Shown: one piece after another, positions 21,632 to 31,479 of the stretch
How the letters are laid out: each line of letters starts with the position of its first letter
Numbering within the stretch: the first letter of the stretch is position 1
Assembly (NCBI GenBank): GCA_020284085.1
Contig: JACEVL010000979.1
Coordinates: 62,001-126,000 of the forward strand
Direction: 5' to 3'
From: Aporrectodea caliginosa
Lineage: Eukaryota > Annelida > Clitellata > Crassiclitellata > Lumbricidae
DNA: 64,000 bases
Notes under the pieces: generated by a model
What the model saw: the letters and a program-made list of their open reading frames with translations, nothing else
Database searches by the model: none
Told to the model about the DNA's origin: nothing
Program-made: the position numbers and the translations under genes

Positions 21632-23090
21632 ATTTGTTAAGATGTTTCTAAAGAGGTCTATATCAGCTTTTTTGCAAAGCTCCTCAAAGGTGGGGAAAGA
21701 TTTAGGTAGGAAACCAAGGCGTACCAACTTGCGAACCAGCGCGCTCAGAGAGGCAAGTTCCTGCTTACTGGCGAAGCCCAACCATACTTGGGAACAGTAT
21801 AGCATGCGGTTGATAGTGGTAGCCCTGACCACATCATGAAGCCGGACCCCCGAAAGCCCATGTGAGATCAAAATACGATGGGCATAAAGAGATTGCTTGG
21901 CCCGAATGCAAAGTCTTTGAACATACGGGGAAAAACCGAACTTTTCGGTAATCTCAATACCCAGTATATTCAATGACACTACCCTTTTAATGCCAGGCAG
22001 GAATGGAGGGGCCTGTATAAGATTCACTTTTGGTTTGGTAAATACAATCTCACAGGATTTTGAGTGGTTCAGGTGGAGATTACATTTACGAGCCCAGGTA
22101 CTAATATGATCTAATTCTGCATCTGTAGTGGAGATGTTAGAAGCCAAGATCACAAGAATGCAGTCATCAGCATACTTGAAAATACGATTAAAGCTATAGA
22201 GAGGTTTTAGGCCGGAGATGGCAACCAGGAAGTTTGCAGGACCCATGCCAGAACCATGAATTATGCTGGCATTGATTTCAGCCAAGGCAGATAAAAGTCC
22301 ACGGAACTTGGTGCAATGACTACGATTGCTCAGGAGGGAGATAATCCAGTTGAATATATTAGTTGGGATAGGCAGAGAGGTCAATTGTTCAGCCAAGTAT
22401 GAGTGTCTGATCGTATCAAAGGCCTTAGAGAAATCTAGAGAAATAACACGGACATAGGGTTCAGAATTAAGTGAGCTGAGAATGAAGTCAGAAATGGCTA
22501 TAAGAGCGGCAGAGGTAGAACCAGATGGCCTGAAGGCGAATTGGTCAGCAAATGGACGGTTCAGTTCGTGATTAGTGAGGATGGGATAGATATATAGGCG
22601 CACTACAAGTTTTTCTAACAATCTGCATAATACCGGCGTGATGGAAATGGGTCGGTAATCAGCCTCAGTGGCAGGGCAAGGGATCTTAGGGATAGGAGTA
22701 ATGCAACTCGACCTCCATTGGTCAGGGACAGAGGAGTTTTGCAACGAGAGGTTGAATAAATATGTAATTGGTTCAGCCAAAAGATGGGCCATGTTAGAAA
22801 GGAGCCAGAGAGGGATCAAGTCGGGACCAGTGGAGCAACCACGAATGGAGGATAGGACAGTGTAAGTGCCAAGAACCCCAAATTTTGGCGGGCAGGAATC
22901 AGACCCCGCAATCGAGCTCCGCATAGTTGGTTGAAGGTATTGGGCATCAGTCGAGATATCTCGATAATGTTGGTTAAGAGTTTCTGAGTTAATATGACTA
23001 GAAGTAGAATCATTGATCAGTTTGTCACAAAAGGGAACCCAGAAGGGACCAGGATCCCGCTGGTTAGGGCCACCTATATACGCAGTCAGT
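21632..23090 (-). mobile_element. CR1/L2-superfamily LINE, reverse transcriptase part (5' truncated, interrupted)
   Basis: The frame runs from about 23075 through ATG 22924 without a stop to the insertion at 21632. Reverse transcriptase motifs appear in order: STGPDLIPLWLL, YRPISITPVLCRLLEK, FRPSGSTSAALIAI, VISLDFSKAFDTIRHSYL, then GSGMGPANFL and the catalytic FKYADDCILV, LHLNHSKSCEIVF, and LGIEI. Upstream residues (PFWVPFCDKLINDSTSSHIN) are the linker before RT; the endonuclease domain is missing, so the copy is 5' truncated near 23090. The C-terminus resumes at 17952. The ORF is otherwise open, so truncation was probably followed soon by the transposon insertion. Confidence 0.85.
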
Positions 23091-23237
23091 TTCTAGATTG
23101 TTAACAGAGGTTATCTAGTACAGTGCATTCATAATATAAGCATCTAGTACATATACAATTATTAATGTACTAGTACAAGTCATTAAAGCTTAACTAAGAA
23201 CAAAAACGAACAAACAGAATGAGGGGTTAGAACCCAA

Positions 23238-23618
23238 CTAATCGTTCTGATGAGTCAACCATAAGCGCAATTGATGTTTAAATAGCCTTAAATTTGAGAT
23301 GCTGCGAAGGTCTTGGGGTACTCTGTTCCATTCCTCTGGGCCAACACATCTGATCGAGAATTTCCGAGTGTTTGTACGTGCAAATTCACTTCTGTATGAG
23401 GCTAAGATTCTTGTATTATGTGAGTGAATGTCTGAGGCTAGGCTACAGAAGTTGGCATGGGAGCTAGGCAGTGCGTTGTAAGTATATGGATGCATGAATT
23501 CGTTAATCTGCAGTTGTTTGATTTGTGCAATTTTTAGAATACCGAGCTGCATGAATAATTGCTTTGTGTGAGAATTATAGGCGGAGCCAGCTATTAATCT
23601 AACGACTCTTTTTTGCAA
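23238..23618 (-). mobile_element. CR1/L2-like LINE C-terminal fragment
   Basis: Open frame of 126 codons: QKRVVRLIAGSAYNSHTKQL at the start and FSIRCVGPEEWNRVPQDLR near the end. This is the conserved C-terminal domain that follows the reverse transcriptase in CR1/L2 elements. It is not a host gene. Confidence 0.75.
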
Positions 23619-23689
23619 AACATTTCTTCTGTCGAGAATTGTAGTTTGATTGCATTCTCATTTCTAACTGTAGTCCAGGGTTGGGACTG

Positions 23690-23940
23690 GCACTTTCAGA
23701 GTACGAACAGTGACTGTTTCTGTTTTTGGAAACAGAATGTTTGAAGTAGCTGGTCCAGCTGAATGGAACTCATTACCAGAACCAATCCGAAGATCATCCT
23801 CAATTAATATTTTAAAATCTAAACTTAAAACTTATCTCTTCTCTAAGTACTATGATTAGTAACTACATTGTAACGCGTCCTTTGAGTAAGACTCTGTTTT
23901 ATTAAGGCGCGTTATAAATACACGTTGTATTGTATTACTC
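23690..23940 (+). mobile_element. L2-like LINE C-terminus and 3' tail
   Basis: Plus frame: VRTVTVSVFGNRMFEVAGPA, EWNSLPEPIRRSSS, LKTYLFSKYYD, stop. It is followed by GGCGCGTTATAAATACACG and (TTGTATTGTATT). Two LINE tails thus lie back-to-back here. Confidence 0.75.
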
Positions 23941-24005
23941 TGCGTCATGGATTAATAAAGGTGTTCATTTCGGAATAAAAAGCGTTAGACTTTACTTTGA
24001 TTGTG

Positions 24006-24036
24006 TGACGTCACAATACACAGCTGCATGACGTCA
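24006..24036. promoter_or_regulatory. Pair of perfect TGACGTCA palindromes (CRE-like)
   Basis: TGACGTCA occurs at 24006-24013 and again at 24029-24036, 23 bp apart, with CAGCTG (E-box) between them. The 8-mer is the canonical cAMP-response element. It lies 0.1 kb upstream of the candidate exon at 24120-24342; function is inferred only. Confidence 0.3.
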
Positions 24037-24119
24037 AAATTCATGCTAAAGCTTTAATGCTTCTTTAATATTGTATTTTCCGTAATTCTTTCAAAAATTT
24101 TGTCTTAGGCGGTTTACTT

Positions 24120-24342
24120 TTGCAAGCGCGTGAGTTTCTTATTCAAGTTCAATTGTTTAGCATATATTTATACCGACGATCAATAGTAGAGGTGTTTCTT
24201 ACAATATTGTCGCTGATTGTGGCCAGAGACGACGTTTGTTCTTCTGTAGATCTTACCACTTTCCATAAGTCATGTCGAAGAAACGATTCCAGATTATCAC
24301 CTGAATCCAGAACTGACGAGCAAGCGAACGAAGACCCAGACT
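24120..24342 (+). CDS. Unrecognised candidate exon a (possible secreted-peptide precursor)
   Basis: I do not recognise this protein. The open frame contains the hydrophobic run VEVFLTILSLIVA, then RDDVCSSVDLTTFHKSCRRN and an acidic, Arg-rich tail ending EDPD. There is no in-frame ATG, so the start would lie in an upstream exon; TTTAG or AATAG acceptors near 24155 or 24185 could begin it. The donor CT|GTAAGT at 24342/24343 is an excellent consensus. It is phase-compatible with the exon at 24641. Chance open frame remains quite possible. Confidence 0.25.
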
Positions 24343-24640
24343 GTAAGTTAATCGAAGAAGTTCTTAATAGCTTGCTTTATAACTTTTTGTTGTTTAATAT
24401 CTCGATTAATTGTTTGAGGAAAACTTGATAAAACTAGTCAGAAATACTTATATCCCATCCTCTGCACAGACTTTTTCTTTGGTAAATACACGAGACGACA
24501 GTTCTTTGCATGGCTTTATAACAGCCTAGAAATATTACAATACATTATTATTACTACCCTCAATTGTAATGTAGAATTCTACACAATGACTAAGGCAGAG
24601 TAACTGTAGTTAGAGACGATTCTATTTATTTCTCTTGTAG

Positions 24641-24702
24641 CAGTATTCCAACAAGATGACAATGCTAAACGCGTAAAACTCACTTCATTCAGAGACACAA
24701 CG
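24641..24702 (+). CDS. Unrecognised candidate exon b
   Basis: A 62-bp segment lies between a textbook acceptor (TATTTATTTCTCTTGTAG) and donor (ACG|GTAAGC). Joined in phase to exon a it reads SVFQQDDNAKRVKLTSFRD followed by TT, with a KR dibasic pair. A following acceptor near 24814 or 24820 would add a few residues and a stop. Splice-site quality is the main evidence. From 24833 to 25070 nothing further is seen. Confidence 0.28.
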
Positions 24703-25069
24703 GTAAGCTGAACTGCATTAAAATCAAAGTCTGAAATCCTCTATGGATGTGAACTTTGTGAATTACTTCAATAGTGTGGCTTATAGACCGACATTTCCTA
24801 GGCATTTTCTCTAGTTTCAGACCTTTCTTTAGCACTTGAAAATAGTCTGTTTTTTTTAGAAAGACAGCAATCTAAATTTAGAAAATAAGTCATAATCATC
24901 CCAAAATAAGGTGGATTTAACACTCTCCATACATATTAGTCATCGTGTTATATTAGCTATTCCTGATTGTTTTTATTAGTAGGGGCCTAGGCCTAAAATT
25001 TTAAATTGCGTACGTCACGAGATTTTGAAATCACGGCTTCCAGCGTGCTGAACAAATTCTATGTAGCTT

Positions 25070-25200
25070 TTTTTCAATTGTAATTGTAATCAAACATTTA
25101 TAAAGCGCCACAGAGCTATTCAGAGGCGTTCCAACCCCAAATAAATTAGACTTCAAGCATATTCGAAACAGAGGAAGAGAAAGACTGAAGAGCTCAAGCC
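25070..25200 (-). mobile_element. L2-type LINE 3' tail with (AATTGT)n
   Basis: Plus-strand reading AATTGTAATTGTAATC, CATTTATAAAGCGCC, TTCAGAGGCG is the reverse of the shared hairpin 3' end; the tail is an AATTGT-type microsatellite instead of TGAA. Confidence 0.6.
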
Positions 25201-25282
25201 GAAATTACTGCGAAAGATGCAACCAAGCAATACAATCTTCGAAAATATCTGATCAAAATTGGACTAAAAGGTAATTAATTCG

Positions 25283-26812
25283 GACTGGATGCAGTCGCCT
25301 ACGAAGAGGCACTGAATGCAGTCGTAAAAGGAGAGGCTCAGGATGCAGCGATCAAAAGAGAGGCTCTGTATTCAGTCGCCTATGAAGTGGCACTCGATGC
25401 AGTCGTCAAAGAAGAGGTTCTGTATTCAGTCGCCTATGAAGTGGCACTCGATGCAGTCGTCAAAGAAGAGGTTCTGTATTCAGTCGCCTATGAAGTGGCA
25501 CTCGATGCAGTCGTCAAAGAAGAGGTTCTGTGTTCAGTCGCCTATGAAGTGGCACTCGATGCAGTCGTCAAAGAGGAGGTTCTGTATTCAGTCGCCTATG
25601 AAGTGGCACTCGATGCAGTCGTCAAAGAAGAGGTTCTGTATTCAGTCGCCTATGAAGTGGCACTCGATGCAGTCGTCAAAGAAGAGGTTCTGTATTCAGT
25701 CGCCTATGAAGTGGCACTCAATGCAGTCGTCAAAGAAGAGGTTCTGTATTCAGTCGCCTATGTTGAGGCACTCGATGCAGTCGTCAAAGAAGAGGTTCTG
25801 TGTTCAGTCGCCTATGAAGTGGCACTCGATGCAGTCGTCAAAGAAGAGGTTCTGTATTCAGTCGCCTATGAAGTGGCACTCGATGCAGTCGTCAAAGAAG
25901 AGGTTCTGTACTCAGTCGCCTATGGTGAGGCACTGGATGCAGTCGTCAAAGAAGAGGTTCTGTATTCAGTCGCCTATGAAGTGGCACTTGATGCAGTCGT
26001 CAAAGAAGAGGTTCTGTATTCAGTCGCCTATGAAGTGGCACTCGATGCAGTCGTCAAAGAGGAGGTTCTGTATTCAGTCGCCTATGAAGTGGCACTCGAT
26101 GCAGTCGTCAAAGAAGAGGTTCTGTATTCAGTCGCCTATGAAGTGGCACTTGATGCAGTCGTCAAAGAAGAGGTTCTGTATTCAGTCGCCTATGAAGTGG
26201 CACTCGATGCAGTCGTCAAAGAAGAGGTTCTGTATTCAGTCGCCTATGAAGTGGCACTCGATGCAGTCGTCAAAGAAGAGGTTCTGTATTCAGTCGCCTA
26301 TGAAGTGGCACTCGATGCAGTCGTCAAAGAAGAGGTTCTGTGTTCAGTCGCCTATGAAGTGGCACTCGATCAGTCGTCAAAGAAGAGGTTCTGTATTCAG
26401 TCGCCTATGGTGAGGCACTCGATGCAGTCGTCAAAGTAGAGGTTCTGTATTCAGTCGCCTATGAAGTGGCACTGGATGCAGTCGTCAAAGAAGAGGTTCT
26501 GTATTCAGTCGCCTATGAAGTGGCACTCGATGCAGTCGTCAAAGAAGAGGTTCTGTGTTCAGTCGCCTATGAAGTGGCACTCGATGCAGTCGTCAAAGAA
26601 GAGGTTCTGTATTCAGTCGCCTATGGTGAGGCACTCGATGCAGTCGTCAAAGAAGAGGTTCTGTATTCAGTCGCCTATGAAGTGGCACTCGATGCAGTCG
26701 TCAAAGAAGAGGTTCTGTATTCAGTCGCCTATGGTGAGGCACTCGATGCAGTCGTCAAAGAAGAGGTTCTGTATTCAGTCGCCTATGAAGTGGCGCTGGA
26801 TGCAATCACTTA
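25283..26812. repeat. 54-bp tandem array, about 28 copies
   Basis: Each 54-bp unit is a dimer of two related 27-bp subunits. In one frame it reads AVVKEEVLYSVAYEVALD, and in another it is also open. The first 100 bp (25283-25385) contain more diverged 27-bp units. A 2-bp deletion at about 26371 shifts the frame and a TAG appears at about 26437, so a coding constraint is doubtful. The array ends against the 3' UTR of a minus-strand LINE (repeat Y copy 2), and a GGA tract takes its place beside copy 1. Confidence 0.9.
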
Positions 26813-27660
26813 AGCTAGCTATGGCCTCCCAGAATCAGATAGCATAGAGTGCTATGACCATCCACAGTCCCCATAAATAACTAAGCACTGTGTAACACAC
26901 AGAACAATAAACAAACACAATAATTAAGAAGATGAATTGTAATCGTAAACTCAAAGTTTCTACTGTGCTACTCTAAAGCTAAGTGCAAGACATCAACTCA
27001 TTAACAAGCAGTGTCGAGCAGAGGGTTGTTCAAAGATTGATGTCCAGTGGGGGTCCAAGTCCAGTTGCCAGTGAGATTTGGCAGAGCCACTGTTAAGGCT
27101 GGTTTGTTGAGGATGAGAAAGCTTCGAAGGCAGAGGATTGGATGGATTAGCGTAGGAATTCTTGAAGAGGTGAGACTTCAATATTATTTGCAATGGAAAC
27201 CCTGTAGGTGACAAGTAGAGAAGCCTAAGGCAGATGACGGTGGGTGAGTGGCGGTACTGGTGGATGAACTGAGAATATGTGGAATCCAGGGAAGTTCGTT
27301 CCAGAGTCGATATGGCTCGGTTGGAGAATTTCAGGTGAGTAGTGACTGGGGAACAGGAGAGAGAGATTAGGAGGCGGATCGGGTTGAGTGGGGTGGCTGA
27401 TGGTGAAGAGTTCTTGAAGGTAACAGTTCTGTGGCTGGGAGTGTTGTAGACAGTTGTAGGTTAGCGATAGGACTTTGAAGTGGATGTGCTCAGGTTTTTC
27501 CAGTCAGTAAAGTGAATTAAGAACGGAAGCAATATGATGAGGCAGCTGAGGCTGGTGAATTTGGATGAGCTGTAGATGCTAAAGTTGGGTGGATTCGAGG
27601 TTGAGGAAAAGAGAATTACAATAATCAATCTTGGAGTGAACAATACAAGTTGCAATAGTA
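26813..27660 (-). mobile_element. L2-like LINE 3' end (C-terminal ORF remnant plus 3' UTR, repeat Y copy 2)
   Basis: On the minus strand 27660 to 27100 gives a decayed CR1/L2 C-terminal region: SRLDYCNSLFLNLEST, then HHIASVLNSLY, HFKVLSLTYNCLQHSQP and LQELFTISHPTQPDPP, and finally LKSHLFKNSYANPSNP in another frame. It contains stops and shifts. The 3' UTR (27092-26813) is nearly identical to 15671-15960. The 54-bp array follows immediately. Confidence 0.75.
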
Positions 27661-28134
27661 ATATTTAATTATTTCATTGAATATATCCTGTATTTTTGCG
27701 TATTCTATTATTTCAATGATTGCATTACACACATTACCAGGGAGGTTGCTTTTAAAGTGGATAAATGTCCATGATAACTGTCATCAATCCAACTACTATT
27801 TATTTCATCAATCCAACTTTCATTTACGCAGGCAGACAAGATAAATAATAAATACGTTAAAATACAGGATATATTAAATGAGATAATTAAATCAGCTAAA
27901 ATGCAGTTCTACCGTTAGAAAAATTTTATCACCCCAAAATAATAATTTTTTAACTTAGTAAATAGATTTAGGAAATCCAGGTTAAATTCTATTTCGGAAA
28001 TTTAGGTCGGGAATTCACTAGGCACCCGAAAAGCCGGGTTCACTAAAAAGCACCGCTTAAACGTAGGCTGTAATTAAATTCTGACCTAGGCCTACCGTAC
28101 AGATAAATTCAAATATATGAAGTTTATTACATCC
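27661..28134. other. No firm feature; reversed TTGGATTGATG units near 27785-27830
   Basis: AT-rich DNA containing two reversed units of the ~40-bp minisatellite found at 6690 and 15985. Confidence 0.4.
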
Positions 28135-28545
28135 AAACAAGAAAATAGACGCTTTTGCACAATTTAAAGTGAAATAAATTATGTGAAAACAATCCTTAAT
28201 TGACGATTAGATCGCCGATAATGCAGATTATTGACAAGAAATGCTAGCTATCGCCTAAACATGTCTGTTTATAGCACAAAAAATCCGCACAAATGGTCGA
28301 ACTAATAGAAAAAGTACCGCGTTTACGGCACATTTTCAATATTTTTTAAAGTTATGTTCCCAAATGCATTAAGTGATGCCTCTCGCTGAAAAGTCTTAAA
28401 ATATTTTTTTACTTGAATACAAAAAAGTTTGTTGCTTTTATCCACAGTTTGCACAATGCACGAAGCTATCGTCCTCACTATATGAACTGTGCGTCCATTG
28501 TTCTGCGACTCACTATTCTTCATTCGAGTAACCATGCCTTTGAGG
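28135..28545 (-). repeat. Dispersed repeat X, copy 3 (rearranged)
   Basis: 28140-28480 is the reverse complement of 14700-15025, while 28485-28535 matches the end of copy 1 (8630-8675) in direct orientation. The junction suggests a rearranged or internally inverted copy. Confidence 0.7.
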
Positions 28546-28719
28546 GGAACTTTTATGGGCACATCGTCGGTCACAGTTAGTGACAAAATACAAACTAGAA
28601 AGTTTTACTCAAATTAATAATATAATTGAAAAAGTGAAGGATGTCATGAGAGATGTCATGAACTCCGAAGTCTGTTACGCTAATATCACTCAAGTTGTTA
28701 ACATCATTTCTCACGCGGC

Positions 28720-29085
28720 CCACGGTGGGTAGAGAGACGGAGAGGGACAGGCCCGGACAGGGACAGGGATAGAAGCGGGGAAGGGCAGTGGCGGGAAGCA
28801 GGAGGAAAGGGGAGGGAAAGGAGAGGGGAAGACGAATGGTACTTGGAAGGAGAGGGAAATGGGAATGGGAGAAGGGAGGAAGGCCAGGGAAGGGAAGTGG
28901 TAGGTCAAGGTGGAAAGGGGAAGGAGTATGGGGATGGGAGGCAAAGAGGAAAAGGGAATGGTGGGTTTTGGGAAGAGGAAGGGCAGGGGAGGGTTAAGGG
29001 GAAGGGGAGGCTGACGGAAAGTGGGTGGCTATGGGAGGGAAGGCGGCGAGGGGAGGGTGAAAGGGAAGGAGAAGAGAGAAAAAGG
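28720..29085. repeat. Purine-rich (GGGAARGGG) low-complexity tract
   Basis: About 365 bp in which the plus strand is almost only G and A, in irregular GGGAAGGGG or GGAGGG units. All long frames through it are low-complexity artefacts. It passes directly into a LINE C-terminus. Confidence 0.85.
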
Positions 29086-29089
29086 CTCC

Positions 29090-29395
29090 CCTGCTTATCA
29101 CTCTCGCTTCAAATTTAAGTCCCAACTCTTCAATAAACTCTACCCTAGTCCATCTAATCCTCCTACCCTAATCCTTCTTACCCTACTCCATCCATCACCC
29201 TACAGACTTTCTCTTCCCCCAACAAAACCAGCCTTGGCAGCGGCTCTGCCTCCTCTCTCTGGTCTCTCTGGCAAGCGGGTTCGTATCTTCACTTGGCATC
29301 TCTGCAGACAACCCTTCTTCCTCGACTCAGCGCTCGTGAATAAGCTTATGCCCTGCGCTTAAGTAAGTAAGTAAGTAAGTAAGAATATTGGCTTA
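29090..29395 (+). mobile_element. L2-like LINE C-terminus with (TAAG)n tail
   Basis: Plus frame FKFKSQLFNKLYPSPSNPP, then LSLPPTKPALAAALPPLSGL, and ALVNKLMPCA with stop at 29359. It is parallel to the KSHLFKNSYANPSNP segment at 27190. (TAAG)n at 29361-29384 follows the stop. Confidence 0.6.
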
Positions 29396-29571
29396 GCCTT
29401 AGAGTAGCGCTTTAGAAATGTGGACTTTACAATTAAGAACCTGGAGCTGACAAACCTCTACCAGATGTAACCTATCCTATATACCACTTAAGCTCCGTTT
29501 TTTACTTGTAAGCCATCTGACAGGGTTCTACAAGTCCCTCAAGTCTTTTTTTCTTTAGTCGTGGCTGGGCC

Positions 29572-29640
29572 GGGAGCGCTCCTGAGTAGTTTCTTGAAGG
29601 GGCGCTATATAAATGCTCTGAATGAATGAATGAATGAATA
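29572..29640 (+). mobile_element. L2-type LINE 3' tail, (TGAA)n
   Basis: GGGAGCGCTCCTGAGTAG, GGGGCGCTATATAAATG, then GAATGAATGAATGAATGAA. It is the plus-strand counterpart of the ends at 2412 and 32480. From 29641 to 30107 nothing recognised is seen. Confidence 0.7.
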
Positions 29641-30107
29641 TAGGACTGATCTAGTTTGTCAGTAAGGCTGTCGAGGAAACACAGTCTACATCTGTGGCGC
29701 TACGTTCAATTACATCACGCTAAGAGCTTGGTGTGATTGGCGACGACATTCGACTTCGTTCGTAGAGTTTCTTTGCTGAAACTACTTATTCGATTGTATA
29801 TTAAGCATATTATTCATAACTGTCCTTACCTCAATTATGATAGCAGTTAGCTAAGTTGTTAAACCACAGTAGGTCTATTTACATGTAAAGTCAGTCGGCC
29901 TATTGATTTAACGGACCTACCATTATTCTACGCGGTCATCTGATTAATTATCTTTCTCTGGTCATAACTATAAAATCTTTACTGTTCTTGGTGGATGAGC
30001 ATCCTCCATCTATTCCATCTCAGATCGTAACATTTTCTCCTCTGCTGCGTAGGTATTATCGTTCTGCCGACCTGAATTTCAGCGGCCCAGTACAGAATTT
30101 GGCTGTT

Positions 30108-30476
30108 GCCGGTGTCACGAAGTAGAGTATCCCCCATACATGAGTATCCCCCTTAGCGAAATGGAGTATTCGGTTTAGTTTGCATTTTTGGCGGTTTCTA
30201 AGTGTATTCAGTCGTACTGTTTGGATTTATTGTACACATAAAATATTTTAAGTTGCGTATCTTTAGTTTGTACGTCGACCTGAAATTAATTTACTTCGTT
30301 TTTGGTGATTTTGACTGGATTTTCGTCGAGGCTATCGTGATGCGTATGACGATGGGGGATAGAATGGTTTATCCCCCGGATACTCTAAACCGGTTAATTC
30401 CATCCGGGGGGCGGGGATAAATTCGTACATCCCCCCGGATAGTCTTAGGACGGATACTCTATTTCGTGATACCGGC
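30108..30476. mobile_element. Miniature inverted-repeat element (369 bp)
   Basis: The left end GCCGGTGTCACGAAGTAGAG (then TATCC) pairs with the right end GGATACTCTATTTCGTGATACCGGC, with two mismatches over 25 bp. Internal ATCCCCC/GGGGGAT motifs recur near both ends and at about 30370. No target duplication is evident, so the superfamily is unassigned. It has no credible ORF. Confidence 0.7.
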
Positions 30477-30598
30477 TCATCGTTCTAGAAAATTACGCCT
30501 TGCAACCTGCAACAGGAGTTTCGTGTCCTTCTTTTGCTGCTTTTCCTTAAGTGTTTGAGATAATTCTATTTGATCATGATTTTGTGTTATTAGATCAG

Positions 30599-31130
30599 GA
30601 GCACCTCTACTCAGTTTCTCCAAAGTAGCGCTATATAAATTAGCGAATAAAATTAAGAATAGTTTGCATTGCATCTTTGCAGGCCTGCCGAAGTTCAGAA
30701 TGCATCAACTTACGCCCGTCCACAACTGCGCCAGTCAGTCAAGTTCTCTCAAATATCGGATGATATGAGGGACACGCTCCACTGGCTCTCCATCGAGCAG
30801 AGAATAATGTTTAAGATTCTCCTCATGGGGCGGTCTTTGTTGGTTGGCACCGCACAACCTACAGCACGGCGCTCTGTGTTCCGACTCAAGTTAATCGTGT
30901 AAGTGAATCGGTGCACTCTGCTGATCATGGAGATATGCAGATGCCGAGCTACCGTAAATCAACTCCAACGCCTCGTGCCTAAGGTCTTGGTCCGTCGTCT
31001 TGGAATAGTCCCGCTTTACATGAGTGCTGTTGCATTTAACTTTTTTATCAAACATTTTCAAGCTGTCTTAAATTTAAAGCACACAACAAGGTACTTGAAA
31101 CGTGATATACTATACAGTCGTGGTACATAC
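30599..31130 (+). mobile_element. Decayed L2/CR1-like LINE fragments
   Basis: 30599-30650 is an L2-type 3' end (CTACTCAGTTTCTCCAAAG, TAGCGCTATATAAATT). 30740-30900 reads DDMRDTLHWLSIEQRIMFKI and ILLMGRSLL, matching the HWLP…QRI.FKILL motif of CR1/L2 C-termini. 30960-31070 is a weaker continuation. Confidence 0.5.
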
Positions 31131-31479
31131 TTACTTACATAATTACAAAACGCTGCATGGAAATATTGAATTTGTTTAAAATTTAATTGGCTTTACTTTA
31201 TCGGAAAACGAAAATAGTTAAGAGTCACCTACTTGTCAGAGGTTTTCTCGCAACGCTTGTGCGTCACCTACAACTGTGTGTGGTGTCTATTCGACGAACC
31301 ATTAAACCTGGCATTGAATTGTTACCGAACATAGAAGACAGAAGTCGCAAAAACAGTCACATCTACCACTATCGTGATTTCAGAAGATAACTGAGTCAAA
31401 ATGAAACAATGGTTGTTACAAGAAGTGACAAGAACAAGCCTCAAAGGAAGGTCCGGCCGTTAACTAGTATGCCATCGTC

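Noticed and set aside
25343..26439. Two long plus-strand open frames of about 350 codons over the 54-bp array
   Set aside because: Both are produced by a stop-free 54-bp unit; a 2-bp deletion and a TAG break the frames, and no start, splice or flanking domain supports a gene.
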